In this document: piece by piece, positions 9,316 to 17,932 of the stretch
How positions within the stretch are numbered: position 1 is the stretch's first letter
Layout: each line of letters starts with the position of its first letter
Assembly: GCF_016901135.1 (NCBI RefSeq)
Contig: NZ_JAFEVL010000048.1
Location: 769,476-833,475, forward strand
DNA from: Martinezella lusitana
GTDB taxonomy: Bacteria; Pseudomonadota; Alphaproteobacteria; Rhizobiales; Rhizobiaceae
Length of the DNA stretch: 64,000 nt
Reading direction: 5' to 3'
Translations under genes and position numbers: made by a program
The notes under the pieces: model-generated
What the model was told of the DNA's origin: nothing
What the model saw: the letters and a program-made list of their open reading frames with translations, nothing else
Database searches by the model: none

Positions 9316-10287
9316 ATGAATGCAAAATACGCGCTGCCCGCTATCCTGGCCTGCACATGCGCTGTGACACCAGCCTTGGCCGACGACCCGGCTCAATTGG
9401 TGCTGCGCGATGGCTTCGACGGCAGCGACTTCGCACCATCCGGTCATCTTTATTATCGCGACAACTCCGAGCAGAAGGCGGGCACGGTCGAGTTTCAATC
9501 GGAAGTCAAACGCTCGGGCACCGGGGCATTGAAGCTCAGCGTCAAACCATTATGCCCGCCGGGCAAGGCAAACTGCAGCGAGAGAGCGGAAATCTGGGAA
9601 CGCACCAAATATCGCGTTCCATATAATCAGGGCGTCTGGTACGGCTTTGCCGTCAAGTTCGCCGATCCTATTCCCTCAGGCGACCATCGCTATCTCATAG
9701 CGCAATGGAAGCGAGAGATCGGCCCGAAAGCCCAAGGTGATTTCAGTCCCTTCCTGGCGTTGCGGCTCAACAACGGCAAGCTCTTCGCCACTGTGGAAAC
9801 GAACTATGTCGCCCCAACGGCCAAGAAGGACGAGCTCGAGAGCAACGGCAAAGCTTGCAGCGATAACGAGACACCGGTCTGGTTTCGTCCGAACACCAAT
9901 CAAATGCGTGCACTGGTCGCCACAGATGGCAACTGGAGCAATGAAGACGGTAAGGAATTTACCGGCTGCACCAACGCTATTAAAGTAATAGACCGTGGCA
10001 ACAAACTACCGACACCAGGTTCCGGCTGGATAGACTTCGCCATTTACAGCAAGCCTGGCCCCGATGGCTCAGGGCATATCGAAATATTCGCCAACGATAA
10101 ATGGATTGTCACGGTCACGGGACACATTGGACATGCAGACCAAGGGCTTGGAAAGAATCAATATTTCAAATTCGGCCCCTATCGCGCCGCAGATACAATG
10201 GTATGGACCCTCTACTATGATGATTTTCGCCGGTCGCCCCGCTGTGCCGATGTATTGTCGGATCCCAACCTTTGCCCGATGAAATGA
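9316..10287 (+). CDS. Secreted polysaccharide lyase (heparin-lyase-I-like / glucuronan-lyase-like fold)
   Basis: A 323-aa exported protein. The ATG at 9316 is preferred over that at 9286 because AGAGGAA precedes it and it begins a clean signal peptide (MNAKYALPAILACTCAVTPALA, cut before DDPAQ). The mature part is a jelly-roll lyase domain: LRDGFDGSDF at the start, then CSERAEIWERTKYRVPYNQGVW (the ER-E...W pattern), GDHRYLIAQWKRE, and the C-terminal KFGPYRAADTMVWTLYYDDFR typical of the family. Four internal cysteines could form disulfides in the periplasm. Its position beside glycosyltransferase and flippase genes suggests trimming or release of the polymer made by this group. The polymer is unknown. 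Confidence 0.8.
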   Translation: MNAKYALPAILACTCAVTPALADDPAQLVLRDGFDGSDFAPSGHLYYRDNSEQKAGTVEFQSEVKRSGTGALKLSVKPLCPPGKANCSERAEIWERTKYRVPYNQGVWYGFAVKFADPIPSGDHRYLIAQWKREIGPKAQGDFSPFLALRLNNGKLFATVETNYVAPTAKKDELESNGKACSDNETPVWFRPNTNQMRALVATDGNWSNEDGKEFTGCTNAIKVIDRGNKLPTPGSGWIDFAIYSKPGPDGSGHIEIFANDKWIVTVTGHIGHADQGLGKNQYFKFGPYRAADTMVWTLYYDDFRRSPRCADVLSDPNLCPMK

Positions 10288-10424
10288 CAGGCAGGCGGAT
10301 GCGAGTTGATGTCAATAACGATTGCGAGGGGAACGCTACGAGGATCTTACGAGTTTTTTAATGAACTCGCCTGAACCTTTTTGCTTCTTGTTGGTTATGT
10401 CCTCTTATAGAGGAGGCCACCGAA

Positions 10425-10721
10425 ATGCTTACCACCCACCGCGATTGCAAGCATCACGTGAAGAGAAATGCAATTCCATCCCTAGGTGAGATAGAGGGCC
10501 GTGTTGCGGTTCTTGAAATCGTTGCTCAATCCGCCCTGACGCATGTCTTCGATGAAGGCGAGGTCGATATCGACGCTGTGCTTTTGGTACAAATTCGCAG
10601 AGCCATGCATCGCAAATGCACGGAATTGAAGTTGGACGGCGAAGACATAGCATCTGCGCTTTCTTACGCAGAGGAGCTGATCGAGGCCGCGGTCAAGGCG
10701 TCGTATCCAACCCATCAATGA
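10425..10721 (+). CDS. Small hypothetical protein (98 aa)
   Basis: An unrecognised 98-aa acidic helical protein preceded by an excellent ribosome site (AGAGGAGG, 8 bases before the ATG). It has a His/Cys-rich N-terminus (HRDCKHHVKR) and a long predicted helix (EIEGRVAVLEIVAQSALTHV). Its stop codon overlaps the start of the next small gene (ATGA), which indicates a two-gene operon. No domain is evident; similar short proteins are common in rhizobia. Confidence 0.7.
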   Translation: MLTTHRDCKHHVKRNAIPSLGEIEGRVAVLEIVAQSALTHVFDEGEVDIDAVLLVQIRRAMHRKCTELKLDGEDIASALSYAEELIEAAVKASYPTHQ

Positions 10722-10867
10722 TGCCTTCAGGGCCGAGATTAGTTTTGTCCATCATGGTGGCGCTAGCGCTTGCGCTTGGCGCCTTCCTTCTTGTCGCGCC
10801 CCATGATTCAAGAAGCAAACTTGCCGTGCACCCGGCTCAGTCTGCATCGCATCAAAGTCCGCAATAA
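10718..10867 (+). CDS. 49-aa single-span membrane protein, translationally coupled
   Basis: This short gene begins inside the stop codon of the 98-aa gene (ATGATG over TGA), so coupling is likely. The product MMPSGPRLVLSIMVALALA... has one hydrophobic helix of about 18 residues (about 8-26) followed by a short polar tail rich in S, H and Q. Function is unknown. Confidence 0.55.
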   Translation: MMPSGPRLVLSIMVALALALGAFLLVAPHDSRSKLAVHPAQSASHQSPQ

Positions 10868-11023
10868 TGTGCCGCAAAGACGCTATGTCGCGTTAAGAGA
10901 CAGGCACGTGTATCATATCAGGCTGACGTTAACGTCGACCGGCGAAGGCGATTGCAAATTTCAGAAATCAAAGCAGTGTGCGCTACATCCATCCGGTTCA
11001 AGCTTTCAACAATGGTTTAGCGA

Positions 11024-11230
11024 ATGTCTATGATGGTCAATGCGCCACTCTATGCCGACGACATCGATGTCCTTGCAAACGCGCTTTTTGCTTGGTGCGC
11101 CGAACGCAGCATCAAGTTACAAAGCCAAGAAGGCCTGTCCGCGGCCAACGTGGCCATAAATCTTTACGACGCCGGCTATCAAACGCAGGACCGGCTTCTT
11201 GGCGCGCTCCATGACCATGAGTTTCATTGA
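11024..11230 (+). CDS. Small hypothetical protein (68 aa)
   Basis: An unrecognised 68-aa protein (MSMMVNAPLYADDIDVLANA...) with an amphipathic helical composition and a C-terminal DRLLGALHDHEFH. The ribosome site is weak. Its codon usage looks coding, and no better frame covers this stretch. It lies between the small two-gene operon and the convergent epimerase gene. Function cannot be inferred. Confidence 0.5.
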   Translation: MSMMVNAPLYADDIDVLANALFAWCAERSIKLQSQEGLSAANVAINLYDAGYQTQDRLLGALHDHEFH

Positions 11231-11343
11231 GATCGACGCTGTGCAATCCCGATGCTGCATTGGGAACGGTTGACGTAGCTCGCAAAAACAAACGCCTCAG
11301 ACCGCTCCCAAGCGACTGAATTTTAGTTCCGGTAAACACGTCT

Positions 11344-12201
11344 TTATGCTGCTGTGGCCTTTTGCAGGACACCTGCAATGCAATCGCGTTCTTCGAGAAT
11401 CCCAACCCATTCATTTTCATAGTATTGCGAGTCATAGATCAGTGTGAAAGGGCCTCGGTAACCGGCAGCGCTGGAAAGTTCAACGCAACGTGCGTAATCC
11501 TCCACGTCAAGACCGACAGCTGAATAACGACCCTTGGCATGGCACAATTCGGCACGCCCCATGATCTTCGCCAGGTCTTCATATTTGCCAGCGCGCTCCC
11601 AATTGCCGAAATCCCCGTTGAGACCGAGTTTGCCATTCAACGCATCAAGAACGCGATTGAGTTCCACCGGGCCGGGCAGCAGATCGAACCAGTTTTCTAT
11701 AACGAGACGTACACCCGCGTCGGCGGTCTCCTCAGCCAATTGGCGAAGATGTATTTCCGCTCGATGTAAAGCCGCATCGCTTGGCTGAGCCTTGCCGGCA
11801 ATCACGCGCATGTTCTCGGCCCCGAGAGCCACTGCGGTGTCGATCCAACCGGCCATCCATTTGGCGTCGCGTTGAGCCGTCTCGGGATCGCTGAGATCAC
11901 CATCCTCGATCAACAGCGTTTGCACTTTAACATCCGCTTCTTCGGCGGCACTCCGCAAGTCGGCAAGGTAGCTCGGCAGACGGCTTGGCAAATGGAAAGA
12001 GCAAATCTCGAGCCGAAAGATATTGTGCTCAGCGCATTGCCGCGGCAAATCAATCAATTCGACGACCCCCTCCCCATAAGCCGGCTGGCGGGTCGGTATT
12101 TCGACACCAGCGGGCCTGTATGGATAAATGCCGCCGAGCGCACGGTGCAGGGACCACGTGGATACGGCAAAACGATCTGCTAGGTCGATCGCGAAGCTCA
12201 T
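11344..12201 (-). CDS. Sugar phosphate isomerase/epimerase (xylose-isomerase-like TIM barrel)
   Basis: A 285-aa cytosolic protein of the AP-endonuclease-2 TIM-barrel family that includes inosose and tagatose epimerases and isomerases. Hallmarks are FRLEICSFHLP (first metal-side glutamate), VRLVIENWFDLLPGP (about 159-173, barrel Glu) and LGLNGDFGNWERAGKYEDL (Asp), then CHAKGRYSAVG (His/Lys) and GPFTLIYDSQ near the end. A regularly spaced E/D/H set is consistent with divalent-metal catalysis. It is a single-gene unit; the substrate is unknown. It borders the prophage remnant that begins about 155 bp away. Confidence 0.8.
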   Translation of the reverse strand: MSFAIDLADRFAVSTWSLHRALGGIYPYRPAGVEIPTRQPAYGEGVVELIDLPRQCAEHNIFRLEICSFHLPSRLPSYLADLRSAAEEADVKVQTLLIEDGDLSDPETAQRDAKWMAGWIDTAVALGAENMRVIAGKAQPSDAALHRAEIHLRQLAEETADAGVRLVIENWFDLLPGPVELNRVLDALNGKLGLNGDFGNWERAGKYEDLAKIMGRAELCHAKGRYSAVGLDVEDYARCVELSSAAGYRGPFTLIYDSQYYENEWVGILEERDCIAGVLQKATAA

Positions 12202-12356
12202 TTCATTCCCCTCCTTGATTCCTCAAACTCTCTTGAGAGCAGGTAAGAAATAGATTGAACGGACCGGATATCAATCGAAATCCGGAGATCGATCACATTG
12301 CCTTCACGGACAACCCGATCCCACGCAGAAGAAGCATTCGAAATACAAAGCATGGG

Positions 12357-12938
12357 TCACGGCACCCCATGACCGCCTTTCACCCATCGGGAAATGGCAT
12401 CGAAGATCAAGTCGGCAATCCACATGGCGCATACGCCGACGACAAAAGCCGTCGCATTCATGGCGGCGACATCCTTTTGCGGCAGAGGCCAATTGATGGC
12501 ACGCAGGTAAAAGAGCACCGGCTCCGTTAGATACGCTGCCGCCAACGCTCCACAGATCGGCGATGCAACAATCTCCCGCATTGTATATCGACGCCTGGAA
12601 AGACCACGCAAGATGCCGCCGGAAAGGCCAGCAATGACGACCCCGGCTTTGATGCCCAACGCATCCAGAAATTCGTGCATCGTCATTGTTTTCTCCGACG
12701 TGACCATTTCCGGCGGATGCTCGTTTGTCACCGGCCGGTGAGCGGCGCTTTTCAGCGTGTCTTCGGAAAAGACTTCCGTGCCCGGCCGATAGATCCGCAC
12801 GGTGTGCATCTCGGGCCGGCCGATCTCGGCGCCGCTATAGCTTTGAATGCCCGTACGGGCGATCCGGGCGTCGGCGACAAGATAGCCGTCCCCGGTCCGC
12901 CGCGTTCCCGCGACGGTGACAGTGTCAGTGAAGTTCAT
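12357..12938 (-). CDS. Chimeric phage gene: DUF2213 N-terminus fused to a holin-like membrane protein
   Basis: The 193-aa frame joins two unrelated parts. Residues 1-81 (MNFTDTVTVAGTRRTGDGYLV ... HRPVTNEHPPEMVTS) match the beginning of phage DUF2213 proteins (capsid-maturation region), which normally continue for another 250 or more residues. From residue 85 on, MTMHEFLDALGIKAGVV... is a complete holin-like membrane protein of about 109 aa with 2-3 hydrophobic helices and the RRRYTMREIVASPICGA pattern of phage holins. The internal ATG at 12686 keeps its own ribosome site (GGAG, 8 bases upstream), so the holin part can be made alone. The join reads as an internal prophage deletion that removed the capsid genes. 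Confidence 0.75.
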   Translation of the reverse strand: MNFTDTVTVAGTRRTGDGYLVADARIARTGIQSYSGAEIGRPEMHTVRIYRPGTEVFSEDTLKSAAHRPVTNEHPPEMVTSEKTMTMHEFLDALGIKAGVVIAGLSGGILRGLSRRRYTMREIVASPICGALAAAYLTEPVLFYLRAINWPLPQKDVAAMNATAFVVGVCAMWIADLIFDAISRWVKGGHGVP

Positions 12939-12992
12939 GTTGGGATTTCTCCTGGTCGGAGCCGACTGGGGTTTAGGGTAAGGAGTTGCTGG

Positions 12993-14384
12993 CTATGACG
13001 AAGCCGGAAGTGTTGCCGGCTGTACCGATGCGGCGCTGGGTCCTTCGATCGGGTCGGAAATCGGCTTGGGCTCATCGGCATGTTCCGATTGGTCGGATGC
13101 CTTCATGGCCGCCTCCAATCCAGGCAGCGATCCGTCCTCGACGAAAGCGTTCACCAACGCTTCGGAGAGAGCCTGTCGTGCGATGATCTCTTGGCCGGCA
13201 GCAGACCCGAACAAGGCGCGTGCCGCATCCGCCTTCGTTTTGAAGATATCGGCCCGCTCCTTCTCGCTCATCTGCTCCAAGGGCGCCCAGCTGGAATAGA
13301 TGGCGGGATCGCGAGCACCGGTGGCAGAGCGAATGAGGCACTCGTCGAGCCGCGCCATTGCGGGCGTATAGTCGAGCTCCTGGATCGCCTGGATCCGGTC
13401 ATGATAGTTCTTCATGTCGGCTGCGCCGGTGGCATTCAGGCCGGCCGGTGATTGACCAAGCAATCGCGTCACCGGAATGTCGGCCGCGCCTGAGACGATC
13501 TGCATGAACGCCATCAGGATGTCGGTGAGACCGGAGAGCGGTGCGCTCTTGCTATCATATTCCTCCTCGGCATCGAGGATCAGCGTCCCGTTGACACCCT
13601 TGATCGCGTTGGCGAGCGTATAGCGACGCAACACGGCGTCTTCATAGGCCTGATTGCCGATGTTGGCTGAGAACTGCGGTACCCTAATGATATCGATCTT
13701 CGCCTCGAAGACGAGGCTGGCGATATTGGCCGCCGTGCTATCCGCATTCTTGATCGCGTCGAATGTCGCGGCAAGCACGCTTTCGCCCCAGGCATGATTG
13801 CCCATCCCGCCGAACTCTTCATTCGGCGTCATGGCACCCTTGAAGGTGACCAGTCGCGATGGATGGATAGTAACCTGGGTCCCGTTCGCGCCGGTCAGCG
13901 TGTAGAATTTCGGTTTGCCATACCATTCGGAAGCCGGATCGCTATCCATGTCCCCGGCTGCGAGCTGGCGGCGTGTCAGCACGGTCAGGTGCTTGAGGCC
14001 GCCTTTTCCAACTGCCTCCATGTCGAGCGGCAGTGCCGGATCGGAATCATCGGCACCGATGAACAAGGCAGCGCCACCGAAGAGGCGCGCTTTCGTGGAC
14101 GCTTCCAGCACTTTGCCGCGCAGATTGAGCCGGCGCTCCTCCGCGTCGATCAATCCGATCTGGTCGCCCGCGGCCTGCCAGTTTCGCCACTTCCGGCAGC
14201 TATCCAGTGCCGGGATATCAATGATCTTTCGCGGCAGCCAGGAGCCTCGATAGGCGGCGATAATCTGCTCGTCTGTCAGGATCGGCTGCGCGTAGAAGAC
14301 CGAAGCCGCCTTGTCTCTTTCCGTGCCCATGCGGGATGCAAGGCTCACCAGTCCGTCACGAACCATCGAGAATATCTGCCCCAT
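12993..14384 (-). CDS. Phage portal protein (DUF1073 family)
   Basis: A 463-aa DUF1073-type portal, the dodecameric ring through which phage DNA enters the capsid. Family features are AAYRGSWLPRKIIDIPALDSCRKWRNW near the N-terminus, TKARLFGGAALFIGADD (about 97-113), RLVTFKGAMTPNE, and VSGAADIPVTRLLGQSPAGLNATGAADMKNYHDRIQAIQE (about 297-336). Automated names for this family sometimes read anti-CBASS Acb1-like; nothing here supports that function over portal. It follows the large terminase gene in packaging-module order. It appears full length although the module downstream is deleted. Confidence 0.9.
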   Translation of the reverse strand: MGQIFSMVRDGLVSLASRMGTERDKAASVFYAQPILTDEQIIAAYRGSWLPRKIIDIPALDSCRKWRNWQAAGDQIGLIDAEERRLNLRGKVLEASTKARLFGGAALFIGADDSDPALPLDMEAVGKGGLKHLTVLTRRQLAAGDMDSDPASEWYGKPKFYTLTGANGTQVTIHPSRLVTFKGAMTPNEEFGGMGNHAWGESVLAATFDAIKNADSTAANIASLVFEAKIDIIRVPQFSANIGNQAYEDAVLRRYTLANAIKGVNGTLILDAEEEYDSKSAPLSGLTDILMAFMQIVSGAADIPVTRLLGQSPAGLNATGAADMKNYHDRIQAIQELDYTPAMARLDECLIRSATGARDPAIYSSWAPLEQMSEKERADIFKTKADAARALFGSAAGQEIIARQALSEALVNAFVEDGSLPGLEAAMKASDQSEHADEPKPISDPIEGPSAASVQPATLPASS

Positions 14385-14432
14385 GGATTGTCCTTTGATA
14401 TCAATGTGATGAAATGACCCGCGCCAGCGAGC

Positions 14433-15983
14433 CTAGAAATTCGTGAAGCTGAAGGAAGAGCTCAGCGCGAGCTCGTTCAGAGCATCGGCAAAAGCATCGA
14501 CCTGATCATCAAACTGCCCGTTCGGAAAGGCACAGATCTCGTCCAGAAATGCTTCGTTCCAGTCAGCGCGCAACAGCTTGACGTTCCCTGCTTCCACCTG
14601 AGCCGATGCCGGCTTGGCGCGCGTCGCCTTGTCACCGGTCGCGGACAAAACTCTGATCGGAAAGCCGGCCAGCAGCTTGATCTTCGTTTCCGCGTCCGCC
14701 TTGCCGGCAGCACCCGGATCTTGCGGTATGCGGATCATCACCGTTGGCCCGTCCTGCGACGCCATATTCTTCAGATTGCGTTCCACCTCCGCGGCCGACC
14801 ATCGTCCGCGGGCGATAGTCTCGACGTAGAAGACGCCGTCAGCCCATGCCATGCGCAGACCGACGGTCCAGTCCGGCTGGCGGCCGGGACGCTCCTTTGA
14901 GGCCGCGAAATCCCAGGCGCGGCAGCGTTTCGCGCCGGCAGGCACCGCCTCGACGATTTCGAAATCACCGCGTTGAAACAGGCCCCCCGAGCGCGGTGAA
15001 GGTCGCTGCTGAAACTGACCGGCAACCGCATAGGATCCGAGCGGTATCTTGTCACGTTCCACCACCGCACGCGGAAAGCGCTGCGGAAAGAGCAGTTCGC
15101 CCTCTTCCGTCCTCGGATCGACAAACCCGATCGATGTGCGACAACAGCGCTCCGGCTCGAACTCCATGGGCAGCATCAGGTGCTCGTAACCGAGCCCAAG
15201 CGCCAGAATGGTGCCGGACACATCCGCCTCATGCAATCGCTGCATCACCACCACAATCGCCGAACGCTGAGGGTCGTTGAACCGCGTCGGCACGGATTCG
15301 CGAAATGTACGAACCGTCGACAGACGCTCCGCTTCGGATTCCGCACCATCAACCGAATGAGGATCATCGATGATGACGCGGTCGCCGCGACCGCCGGTCA
15401 ACCTTGAGAACGGCACACCTTGGCGCGATCCCGTGCGTGTATTGGCAAAGGCCATCTCGCCGGTTCTCGTCAGCTTGACTCGGTCACCCCAGAGCGCCTG
15501 ATACCATTCCGAAGTGACGAGGTCGCGCATGCGCCTGTTGTCGCGCTTGGCATAATGTTCCGAATAGGACGCGCCAAGATAACGCAGTTGCGGCCTGTTT
15601 TTTGGGCCCCATTCCCATGCCGGCCAGAAGACGCCGCAGAGAAGCGATTTCATTGTGCCCGGCGGCACGTTGATCAGCAGCCGTGTGATCTCACCCGAGG
15701 TCACGGCTTCGAGATGCCGGCAGATCGCCTCGATGTGCCAGCCATGGACATAGTCTGCAGATGGCTCGACGACATGCCAGGCTTCTCGAACGAAGCCAGC
15801 CAGCGATTGGCAGTTGGCGCGTATCCGCTCGGCATCCGTGGCGATCTGCCTGTTACGCTCGGCCCGCTCGCGCTCAGCTGTCCGCTTTGCCTTCTCCTCT
15901 TGGATCGCCGCCATCATCGTCGCCGGATCCGGCAAGCGGACCGAAGAGGGATTCGAGTGTTGCAAGCTGCTCATCCGTGGCAT
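14433..15983 (-). CDS. Phage terminase large subunit
   Basis: The ATPase-nuclease motor that packages phage DNA (516 aa). Residues 102-116 (LLINVPPGTMKSLLC) form the non-classical P-loop GTMKS typical of phage and GTA terminases. GDRVIIDDPHSV (about 205-216) is Walker B. The C-terminal half (RCRAWDFAASKERPGRQPDWTVG, then IPQDPGAAGKADAETK and FPNGQFDDQVDAFADAL) is the RNase-H-like nuclease with its Asp residues. The first ATG overlaps the small-subunit gene by 110 bp; an ATG pair near 15917 would shorten the overlap. It is followed by the portal gene. Confidence 0.93.
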   Translation of the reverse strand: MPRMSSLQHSNPSSVRLPDPATMMAAIQEEKAKRTAERERAERNRQIATDAERIRANCQSLAGFVREAWHVVEPSADYVHGWHIEAICRHLEAVTSGEITRLLINVPPGTMKSLLCGVFWPAWEWGPKNRPQLRYLGASYSEHYAKRDNRRMRDLVTSEWYQALWGDRVKLTRTGEMAFANTRTGSRQGVPFSRLTGGRGDRVIIDDPHSVDGAESEAERLSTVRTFRESVPTRFNDPQRSAIVVVMQRLHEADVSGTILALGLGYEHLMLPMEFEPERCCRTSIGFVDPRTEEGELLFPQRFPRAVVERDKIPLGSYAVAGQFQQRPSPRSGGLFQRGDFEIVEAVPAGAKRCRAWDFAASKERPGRQPDWTVGLRMAWADGVFYVETIARGRWSAAEVERNLKNMASQDGPTVMIRIPQDPGAAGKADAETKIKLLAGFPIRVLSATGDKATRAKPASAQVEAGNVKLLRADWNEAFLDEICAFPNGQFDDQVDAFADALNELALSSSFSFTNF

Positions 15984-16221
15984 TGGTTAAGTCGATGGTG
16001 AAAGCCCGGCCTCCCTTGGCCCCGGTTCCCAGGCGCTCGCTTGGCTTCTGATGAACGTAAGACGCTGCTATCTTCGCCATTTCATCGCGCCGCTTCTGAT
16101 CCGCCTCATCGTCGCGCATCACCTTCAGCATATAATCGAGCGGCGTATCGCCGGCCGGAACGGCCTTGCGTCGGCGCGCGCGCGGCTTGCGCTGCACAAC
16201 CGGCTTGTCGGCATTAGACAT
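15874..16221 (-). CDS. Probable terminase small subunit-like protein
   Basis: A 115-aa basic protein (MSNADKPVVQRKPRARRRKAV...) ending in an acidic tail. It lies directly upstream of, and overlaps, the large terminase gene, the usual place for the DNA-recognition small subunit. The segment TPLDYMLKVMRDDEADQKRRDEMAKIAASYVHQKPSER is a typical helical motif in phage and GTA-like small terminase relatives. The assignment is mostly positional plus this motif. Confidence 0.65.
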   Translation of the reverse strand: MSNADKPVVQRKPRARRRKAVPAGDTPLDYMLKVMRDDEADQKRRDEMAKIAASYVHQKPSERLGTGAKGGRAFTIDLTNATDEQLATLESLFGPLAGSGDDDGGDPRGEGKADS

Positions 16222-16520
16222 GCTTGAAATTTCCGATGGAACCTAGAAAGAAAACAAGCGGTTCAAAACATCGCTTGCGGTCAACAGTGCGTCGCTGCAA
16301 CTGTTCTCATCATGCCAAAATGAATACCCCAATTCGGTGCTGTTGGCGACACCCTTGAAAGATAACGGCTCTGCAAGGATTGGCGAATCTTGATGAAGAC
16401 GACGGATAATTATTTGAAATCCCTTGAGAATATCGCACTCCGCAGTCCGACGAATTGATCAATATTTTCTCCGGCGACTATCTCATGATAGTACCCGAGA
16501 GATGCAAGCAAGAGGACACA

Positions 16521-17198
16521 TTGAGCCATAAGTTGAAAAGCGCCGAAGGCCTCGACTGGGCGCGGCAGTTCATCACCGCCAATCTTCCGATTCTGCCCGT
16601 TCCCGGCATTCCGGAGATTCGGCTGCACAAAGCAGGACCGCGTAGTGGTTTGCGGCGCCTTGCGGAGCAGGATCTGCAATTCGGCTCCCCCTATTGGGCA
16701 CATTACTGGGGTGGGGGGTTGGTATTGGCCCGCTATCTTCTTGATAGGCCAGAAGCCGTCGCCGGTCGCCGCGTACTCGATCTTGGTGCTGGTTCAGGAA
16801 TTGTGGGCATAGCAGCCGCGAAGGCCGGAGCGGCAGACGTGCATGCCGCTGATATCGATCCCTATGCCATCGCAGCCGTCGGGCTCAATGCGGCTCTGAA
16901 TGACGCGGCTGTCCAGCCCGTCCTCGCCGATTTGACAAGAGGCGAACCTCCCGCCGTCGATGTCGTCTGTGTCGGTGATCTCTTCTACGAAGCGGCCCTT
17001 GCAAAACGCGTCACGGCATTTCTGGATCGCTGCCTGGCACAAGGGACTGCGGTTCTGATCGGCGATCCATGGCGCGCTTATCTGCCGGCATCGCGACTTC
17101 GGCTTCTGACGGAATATGCCGTGCCGGATTTTGGCGAGGACGCCGCAAGCCCGCGGCTAAGCGGCGTCTTTGCATTCGAAAGCAGCATGTCACCATAG
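16521..17198 (+). CDS. Class I SAM-dependent methyltransferase, ETFB lysine methyltransferase-like
   Basis: About 225 aa. It has a clear SAM-binding motif I, VLDLGAGSGIVGIAAAKAGA, followed by the acidic loop ADIDPYA and a motif IV-like VVCVGDLFYE. The N-terminal part (SAEGLDWARQFITANLPI ... PEIRLHKAGPRSGLRRL) and PYWAHYWGGGLVLARYLL match alphaproteobacterial orthologues of the mitochondrial METTL20/ETFBKMT enzyme, which methylates lysines of the electron-transfer flavoprotein beta subunit. A TTG start at 16521 with AGAGGA just upstream is preferred; an ATG at 16485 and a TTG at 16455 are in frame but lack a ribosome site. It is a host metabolic gene lying between two blocks of prophage genes on the opposite strand. 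Confidence 0.8.
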   Translation: MSHKLKSAEGLDWARQFITANLPILPVPGIPEIRLHKAGPRSGLRRLAEQDLQFGSPYWAHYWGGGLVLARYLLDRPEAVAGRRVLDLGAGSGIVGIAAAKAGAADVHAADIDPYAIAAVGLNAALNDAAVQPVLADLTRGEPPAVDVVCVGDLFYEAALAKRVTAFLDRCLAQGTAVLIGDPWRAYLPASRLRLLTEYAVPDFGEDAASPRLSGVFAFESSMSP

Positions 17199-17263
17199 GG
17201 TGAAAACGATCAAGGTCGACCACAGCGGCAAATACGGATTCGGACCGGAAATACCGCCGCGAT

Positions 17264-17932
17264 CTAGACTTTCATCTTGGCACGCCGGCGGTTTCCGCGC
17301 TCAAGCCGCTTGGCAAGCTCTGCAAGCTCAGGACTTGCCGCATCGAACACCGGCCGGGCGTCATCCGGCAACCAGTGCGTTGCATGTTTGGTCATCGGCG
17401 GTTTAACCCGCTCGGAACCACCGGCCGAATTCGGCATCATCGGCGATATGCGCGACCAGTCAGGCTCCTGCAATATCGGCGAAGTGGCGAGAATCGCGCC
17501 GGCGACATTTTGAAATTCGCTCTGAATGCGCCGCTCCGCCGTGCGCCGCACACGCCCCGTTCGGGCACAGAAATCCCGGAAAGATCCGGCGACATGAGGT
17601 GCTGCAAGGCAAATGGACCAGCGCGAAAGCAGGATGCGGCGCTCCTCATCCTTGACGTGGATCCGCAGCCAATCCTGCAACACCTCCTCGGCCCGGCTGA
17701 TGGCGGCAGCACTCGGGCGATAACGGATGCGGAGATCGGCATGATCCATCGACTCGGGCAGGACATCCGGCCAGAGCGTGCGCATTCTGTCCGGGCGAAC
17801 GCCGCGGACATCGAGGTGAACCATCGTATCGGCCGCCTCGATGAAGCGAGCACGAACGATCAGGCTCAAATCGGCGATCTCGGCCGCATGATGGGACAGA
17901 TCGTCAAACTGCGAGGCGGGCAGGTGCATCAA
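17264..17932 (-). CDS. Prophage DUF6362-like protein
   Basis: A 222-aa phage-associated protein. The central region (FIEAADTMVHLDVRGVRPDRMRTLWPDVLPES ... YRPSAAAISRAEEVLQDWL) follows the DUF6362 pattern found in early or transcriptional-control regions of alphaproteobacterial prophages, where a WP-x-x-x and a P-SA-I-RM-E-L-WL signature recurs. The tail is basic (KRLERGNRRRAKMKV). It overlaps the preceding gene by 29 bp in an early-region operon. Role unknown; DNA binding is plausible from the helical basic composition. Confidence 0.6.
   Translation of the reverse strand: MMHLPASQFDDLSHHAAEIADLSLIVRARFIEAADTMVHLDVRGVRPDRMRTLWPDVLPESMDHADLRIRYRPSAAAISRAEEVLQDWLRIHVKDEERRILLSRWSICLAAPHVAGSFRDFCARTGRVRRTAERRIQSEFQNVAGAILATSPILQEPDWSRISPMMPNSAGGSERVKPPMTKHATHWLPDDARPVFDAASPELAELAKRLERGNRRRAKMKV

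Noticed and set aside
12993..14384. Anti-CBASS Acb1 function
   Set aside because: The name is attached to DUF1073 proteins in some databases, but length, position after terminase and motifs fit a portal protein.
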